This document shows, one piece after another, positions 60,603-64,000 of a stretch of DNA of 64,000 bases. The notes under the pieces are model-generated. The model did not search any database. It worked only from the letters and a program-made list of their open reading frames with translations, and was not told the origin of the DNA. Every line of letters begins with the position of its first letter. Within the stretch, counting starts at the first letter, position 1. Both the position numbers and the translations under genes were made by a program. The DNA comes from Deinobacterium chartae (lineage in GTDB: Bacteria; Deinococcota; Deinococci; Deinococcales; Deinococcaceae): NCBI RefSeq assembly GCF_014202645.1, contig NZ_JACHHG010000003.1, positions 1 through 64,000 of the forward strand, read 5' to 3'.

Positions 60603-61052
60603 ATGAACCGAAAAGTGCACCAGAAGAGCGCGGTCCTGTGGGTGCTCGAGTCGCTGCGGCCCCACGAACTGCCCGACGAGGAACAGATCTACCGGCGGGC
60701 CTCGGCCATCTTGCCCGGACTCAGTCACGCGGCCACGCACCGCGTGCTGAGCGAGCTGGTTTCTTCCGGGCGCATCGCCGAGGTGGTACAGACCGGGCAG
60801 CCCACCCGCTACGACGTGGCTCCCAGCGGGCGGGTTTACCTGCACCTGAGCGATCTCGACCGTACCGATCCGCTTTCGCTGGACCTCAAAGACGCCCTCG
60901 AGCGGCTGCGCCACGAGGTGGAATGCCACATTCCCGAGGTGCATCTCGATTCGATCGAGGTTGTGGTTTCGGGCACCACCCGGCTGAAGTACCGCCGACT
61001 CGAGGCGGACGAGTCGGCGGATCAGGGCGGCAGTTCAACCCGCGCCGGTTAG
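60603..61052 (+). CDS. Fur-superfamily winged-helix protein without the usual metal ligands
   Basis: A 149-residue protein that follows the Fur layout: helix KSAVLWVLESLRPHELPDEEQIYRRA, recognition segment LSHAATHRVLSELVSSGRIAEVV, TGQPTRYDVAPSGRVYLHL, and a C-terminal dimer strand SIEVVVSG. The HHHH-type site and both CxxC zinc pairs of Fur are missing; only one Cys remains. It may be a metal-independent regulator or sense something else. An SD GGAGCG precedes ATG. It is near the FecCD-type siderophore locus, though not adjacent. Also possible: a generic ArsR-like wHTH. Confidence 0.6.
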   Translation: MNRKVHQKSAVLWVLESLRPHELPDEEQIYRRASAILPGLSHAATHRVLSELVSSGRIAEVVQTGQPTRYDVAPSGRVYLHLSDLDRTDPLSLDLKDALERLRHEVECHIPEVHLDSIEVVVSGTTRLKYRRLEADESADQGGSSTRAG

Positions 61053-61067
61053 GCGGCGCGGGCCGCT

Positions 61068-62318
61068 TCAGTCCTGGGCGCCGGGCAGGGGCCGAACCGG
61101 GCGTGCGGCGCGGGCGAACAACCACAGGTTGGGCGCGCGCAGCACGGCCACCATCAGCAGTGCGACCTGCACCGAGGCGGCCTTGGCGAGCAGGCCCATC
61201 AGAGGCCCGAAGGCGATCTGGCCGAGCGCGTCGGCCTGGGAGGCCAGCGAGAGAACCGTGGCCCGCGAGCCCGACTCGAGCCCGCGGTTGAGCCAGGCGT
61301 CGTAGACCGGGCCGTACAGGCCGCGCACCACTCCGGCCAGCCACAGCGCTGCGATGGCCAGCGCAAAGCTGCCCGCCAGCGCGAACAGCACTGCGGCGGC
61401 CATGCCGAGGGCGGTCAGCAGCATCAGCAGGCGGTCGGGCCGTGCCTGGGCTGCCGCCTCGAGGTGTCGCCACAGCGTGGCCGTGAGCGTGAGGCTCAGC
61501 AGCTGGTGTCCGGCGCCGATCAGCGCGAACCATGCGACCGGACCCAGGAACGGCAGGGCGGGCAGGGTGAAGTGGGCCAGCAGGTGCAGTTCCCACAGCC
61601 GGTCCCAGGCTTCGGTCGAGGCTCCGAACACGGCGGCGGCCAGCAGCAGCGCGAGCACGCCGGGACGGGCGCGGACCGCGCGCAGGCCGCGCTCGAGGCC
61701 GCTGCGCATGTCCCGGAGGGAACCGGGGCGTTCGGAACGCTTTGGCCGCACGAAACCGTGCTCGGTCATGGTGAGCGTCAGAAAGCCGCTGAGCAGCAAC
61801 AGGCCCAGTCCGGCCAGCAGCAGCGGAAGCTGCAGCGAGACCGAGGCGATGAGCGCGCAGGCCGCTATGCCGATCAGGCCGCCGATGCGGCCTGCCTGGG
61901 CAGCGCGCAGCAGCGCGGCGGGCAGGTGGTCCTCGCCGAGTTCGTCGGCCAGCCAGGCGGTGGTGGCCCCGCTCAGGCAGGTGTAGCCCGCTCCGGCGAT
62001 GACCTGGGCCAGCAAGATGGCCGCGAAGACCGGGAAAGCCCCGATGACCAGCAGCGCACTTCCCAGCAGCGCGTAGCCGAGCAGCACCGAGCGGCGGCGG
62101 CTGTAGGCGTCGGCGATCACGCCGGTGGGTACTTCGAGCAGCAAGCAGGTGCCCTCGAGGACTGCGCCGACCAGCAGCAGCTGCAGCGGGTCGAGGCGTG
62201 CGGTCTGGATGAAGTAGACCGCCTGGGCGGTGAAAGCCAGTGCGAAAAGCAGGCTGGTGGTGAACTCGAGGGTCAGGTAGACCTTCAGCGGAGACAGGGG
62301 AACGAGGGGAAAACGCAT
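61068..62318 (-). CDS. MFS transporter (drug/exporter type)
   Basis: A 416-residue major facilitator with twelve helices. Motif A is recognisable in GVIADAYSRRRSVLLGYALLG after helix 2. The pair of long central loops (TMTEHGFVRPKRSERPGSLRDMRSGLERG) is typical. Export of drugs or metabolites is likely; substrate unknown. An SD (AGAGGT) precedes ATG. A leader with a small ORF and three hairpins upstream suggests translational control. It faces the siderophore locus divergently. Confidence 0.88.
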   Translation of the reverse strand: MRFPLVPLSPLKVYLTLEFTTSLLFALAFTAQAVYFIQTARLDPLQLLLVGAVLEGTCLLLEVPTGVIADAYSRRRSVLLGYALLGSALLVIGAFPVFAAILLAQVIAGAGYTCLSGATTAWLADELGEDHLPAALLRAAQAGRIGGLIGIAACALIASVSLQLPLLLAGLGLLLLSGFLTLTMTEHGFVRPKRSERPGSLRDMRSGLERGLRAVRARPGVLALLLAAAVFGASTEAWDRLWELHLLAHFTLPALPFLGPVAWFALIGAGHQLLSLTLTATLWRHLEAAAQARPDRLLMLLTALGMAAAVLFALAGSFALAIAALWLAGVVRGLYGPVYDAWLNRGLESGSRATVLSLASQADALGQIAFGPLMGLLAKAASVQVALLMVAVLRAPNLWLFARAARPVRPLPGAQD

Positions 62319-62462
62319 ACGACCTCTGCGGAGCCGCGCGGGGCGGTTCCGTCTGTCCGGAGGGACAGGAGCGCTGAGGCACCCCGGATGCGGGGTGCGC
62401 TGGGGTATGAATGGTCAGCGTCAGAGGCTATTAGGCATGGTGGTTCACCTGTGCTGTTCGCA
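62319..62462 (-). promoter_or_regulatory. Putative attenuator-like leader of the MFS gene
   Basis: Reading leftward from a TACACT box (62467-62462): a five-codon ORF (62438-62421, MPNSL) with an AGGTGA SD, then hairpins at 62398-62379 (8-bp stem, GATG-type loop), 62368-62353 (6-bp stem) and a weaker one adjoining the MFS SD. This resembles ribosome-stalling leaders of antibiotic exporters, but none of it is proven, and no U-tract follows the hairpins. Confidence 0.4.
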
Positions 62463-62509
62463 GTGTAGTGAGCTGCTGCGCGCCAGACCTGAGCCAATCG
62501 GCCTAGCTT

Positions 62510-62528
62510 AACAGGAATTATTCCTGTT
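62510..62528. promoter_or_regulatory. 19-bp inverted repeat between divergent MFS and FecCD genes
   Basis: AACAGGAAT-T-ATTCCTGTT, two perfect 9-bp arms around one base. It lies about 35-50 bp upstream of the FecCD leader promoter's -35, a position usual for an operator. It does not match a Fur box or a DtxR/IdeR box well. A hairpin terminator role is less likely since no gene ends here. Confidence 0.5.
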
Positions 62529-62563
62529 TTGCGTCCAGGACGCGATTTTTGGAAGGCGTTTTC

Positions 62564-62592
62564 TTGACGGGAAACGAAGGAAGGTTTAGAGT
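62564..62592 (+). promoter_or_regulatory. Promoter of the siderophore locus leader ORF
   Basis: TTGACG (62564-62569), 17-bp spacer, TAGAGT (62587-62592). The -10 ends eight bases before ATG 62601, so the leader ORF would be leaderless. Confidence 0.65.
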
Positions 62593-62600
62593 TTTTAAAT

Positions 62601-62669
62601 ATGAGTAATTTGCTCGGATTTATGGGCAGTCCAGCCTCGCCCGCCGCAGCGGCCGCGATCTGCCGATGA
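62601..62669 (+). CDS. 22-residue leader ORF coupled to the FecCD permease
   Basis: A tiny ORF ([20 protein letters not shown]..., ending CR) placed exactly where a leaderless transcript would start, eight bases after the -10 box. Its TGA overlaps the ATG of the permease (ATGA), so ribosomes finishing here would restart on fecCD, which itself has no SD. This suggests a translational coupler or regulatory peptide. The alternative is that it is chance; a conserved counterpart in related genomes would decide. Confidence 0.5.
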   Translation: MSNLLGFMGSPASPAAAAAICR

Positions 62670-63688
62670 CCCGCGCCCGCCCGCTCCCCAGCTCTGCCCG
62701 CCCGCTCACCGTGGGCGTCGCTGCCCTGGCCGCCGCAGCTCTCCTGGCGCTGGGCCTGGGGCTCTCGATCTCGGTGGGAGCGGCCAGCATCCCCCTCGAG
62801 CAGGTCTGGCGGCTGATGCTGCGGCCCGACGACTCCTCGAACAGCCTGATCGTCTGGACGCTGCGGCTGCCGCGCGCCCTGGTCGCGGCGCTGGCCGGGG
62901 CCGCCCTGGGGGTATCCGGTGCTCTGATGCAGGGCGTGACCCGCAACCCGCTGGCCAGCCCGGGCATTTTGGGCGTGAACGCCGGCGCTGCGCTGGCCAT
63001 CTTGGTCATGGTGGTGTTCCTGCCGGGCCTGCCCGCCGCGCTGTACGTTCCGATCGCCTTCTTGGGCGGCGCCGGGGCGGCACTGCTGGTTTACGCGGTT
63101 GCCAGCGGCGTGGGCCTGACGCCCTTGCGGCTGGCCCTGGCCGGTGTCGCGGTCGGCGCCCTGATCTCGGCGGCCTCCAACGCCCTGATGATCCTGTTCG
63201 AGCAGCGCGCCCAGGGTGCCTTGTTCAGCCTTTCCGGTTCGGTTGCCGGGCGCACCTGGGAACATGTTTACCTGCTCGCACCCTGGGTTGGGGTCACCCT
63301 GGCCGTGTCGCTGCTGCTGGCGCGGCGGGTCAACCTGCTGGCGCTGGGCGAGGACGTGGCCCGGGGCCTGGGAGCCCGCACCGAACGCGACCGGCTGATC
63401 GTCAGCCTGATCGCCGTGCTGCTCGCGGCCGCAGCCGTGGCGGTCACCGGACCCATCGGCTTTGTGGGCCTGATGGTGCCTCACGTGGCCCGCGCCCTGC
63501 TTGGGCCCGACTACCGCGCGGTGTTGCCGCTCTCGGCCCTGCTGGGAGCGGCCCTGCTGACCTATGCCGACGTGGCTGCCCGCCTGATCGACAAACCGCT
63601 CGAGACGCCGGTCGGGATCCTGATCTCCGCGATCGGCGCTCCGTTCTTCGTGTATCTGGCACGGCGCATTCACCGCGCTGACAGCTAG
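62666..63688 (+). CDS. FecCD-family iron/siderophore ABC transporter permease
   Basis: A 340-residue inner-membrane permease of the BtuC/FecCD type, about ten helices. Marks: LRLPRALVAALAGAALGVSGALMQ, TRNPLASPGILGVNAGA, GPIGFVGLMVPHVARALLGPDYR (coupling region) and PVGILISAIGAPFFVYL. It imports ferric siderophores, or related iron chelates or cobalamin, with an ATPase and a binding protein not in the window. It follows a coupled leader ORF and precedes a siderophore-reductase-like gene, which favours iron uptake. Confidence 0.93.
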   Translation: MTRARPLPSSARPLTVGVAALAAAALLALGLGLSISVGAASIPLEQVWRLMLRPDDSSNSLIVWTLRLPRALVAALAGAALGVSGALMQGVTRNPLASPGILGVNAGAALAILVMVVFLPGLPAALYVPIAFLGGAGAALLVYAVASGVGLTPLRLALAGVAVGALISAASNALMILFEQRAQGALFSLSGSVAGRTWEHVYLLAPWVGVTLAVSLLLARRVNLLALGEDVARGLGARTERDRLIVSLIAVLLAAAAVAVTGPIGFVGLMVPHVARALLGPDYRAVLPLSALLGAALLTYADVAARLIDKPLETPVGILISAIGAPFFVYLARRIHRADS

Positions 63689-63697
63689 GGAGGACCC

Positions 63698-63760
63698 GTG
63701 AAGCCTTTCGCTGCCTCAACGCCGCTCGCCCGCCCGGGAACCTCCGGAGAGCAGGCATGA
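63698..63760 (+). CDS. 20-residue ORF between FecCD permease and sucraseferredoxin-like gene
   Basis: GTG 63698 is preceded by a good SD (GGGAGGACCC). The peptide is 20 residues (MKPFAASTPLARPGTSGEQA pattern) and its TGA overlaps the next ATG (ATGA), the same overlap geometry as the leader ORF in front of the permease. It may be a translation coupler. It could also be a fortuitous frame within a 69-bp spacer. Confidence 0.4.
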   Translation: MKPFAASTPLARPGTSGEQA

Positions 63761-64000
63761 GTACCGTTTTCCCCGATCTGCACGAGCCCTGCCCCGGCGG
63801 TTCGCTGTGCTCGCAGGTCTCGTTGCAGTCGGACGAGGACCCTGCCGGCAGTGCTTTCTCGTTCGAGCACTACCTGCTGGTCGAGATTCCCACGCCCTGG
63901 GACAGCGACCTGCTGGCCTCGAGGCACGTTCCGCCCGGCTTTGCCGAATTCGTGCGCGACATCCAGCGGACGAAGCTCTCGTTCCGGCCGCTCGGTCTCG
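63757..64000 (+). CDS. Sucraseferredoxin-like protein (5' part only; truncated by window end)
   Basis: The first 81 residues are present. The start ...GGSLCSQVSLQSDEDPAGSAF followed by FEHYLLVEIPTPW matches the Suc_Fer-like family (thioredoxin-fold ferredoxin domain), in which these Cys and the ExPxPW motif are characteristic. In Deinococcus and actinobacteria such proteins are often near siderophore transporters and are thought to act as siderophore-iron reductases. Start ATG 63757 has GGAGAGC upstream and overlaps the preceding small ORF by ATGA. The Fe-S cysteines further on lie outside the window. Confidence 0.8.
   Translation, partial: MSTVFPDLHEPCPGGSLCSQVSLQSDEDPAGSAFSFEHYLLVEIPTPWDSDLLASRHVPPGFAEFVRDIQRTKLSFRPLGL

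Overview
The window is a high-GC bacterial chromosome segment, most probably from a member of the Deinococcales (Deinococcus or a close genus). The strongest evidence is a clear IrrE/PprI ortholog (HEVIH zinc motif and several IrrE-specific blocks) directly followed by folP-folB-folK, the arrangement I recall for the D. radiodurans irrE locus. Supporting evidence: an archaeal/eukaryote-like ProRS, a type 2 IPP isomerase, an SLH plus beta-barrel envelope protein, and many genes whose start codon lies only 5-9 nt after a TANNNT -10 box (leaderless transcripts, a known Deinococcus habit). The hexamer CTCGAG is strikingly over-used.

Layout. 1-9 kb: the tail of a probable IS5-type transposase, a small secreted protein, aroA, a GNAT, an acetyl xylan esterase-like hydrolase, a TmrB-like kinase, a family 5 uracil-DNA glycosylase, an acyl-CoA carboxylase beta subunit, fni and two tiny repeat-rich lipoproteins. 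9-20 kb: amylosucrase diverging from proS, then rplY, a PfkB kinase, carD-rsmA, and a TPR protein-nnr-DUF4388 operon. 19.7-27.5 kb: envelope hydrolases, the irrE-folP-folB-folK cluster, and a PASTA pseudokinase overlapping a cysteine desulfurase. 27.5-29.4 kb: an enolase-superfamily enzyme with a P-loop NTPase.

29.4-37.7 kb is an envelope island. It holds two very large paralogous lipoproteins, each behind a consensus TTGACA-N17-TATACT promoter, a 96-residue protein between them, and an SLH/coiled-coil/collagen-like/beta-barrel protein. Its intergenic DNA is AT-rich, and one lipoprotein gene looks less GC-rich than its surroundings.

37.9-50 kb: lysS, proC, pheA, an endonuclease III coupled to an Ig-like lipoprotein, hisZ-hisG, a PQQ sugar dehydrogenase-like protein, a degenerate SIS protein, tRNA-Arg(CCG) and a membrane-anchored PPIase. 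50-64 kb: a MarR/EamA divergent pair with palindromic operators, a MOSC protein, a duplicated M16 peptidase, an AGCS symporter with a second DUF4388 protein, a CoxII-like cytochrome c lacking CuA ligands, an App1-type phosphatase, a Fur-fold regulator, an MFS exporter with a possible attenuator leader, and the start of a siderophore uptake locus (FecCD permease, then a siderophore-reductase-like protein) containing two tiny translationally coupled ORFs.

Most genes are housekeeping or envelope functions. Convergent pairs are usually separated by strong hairpin terminators, and many neighbours overlap by ATGA or GTGA, so operons are tightly coupled. No CRISPR array, rRNA, prophage or complete insertion sequence was seen. 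All family assignments come from motif recognition by eye; no database search was run.
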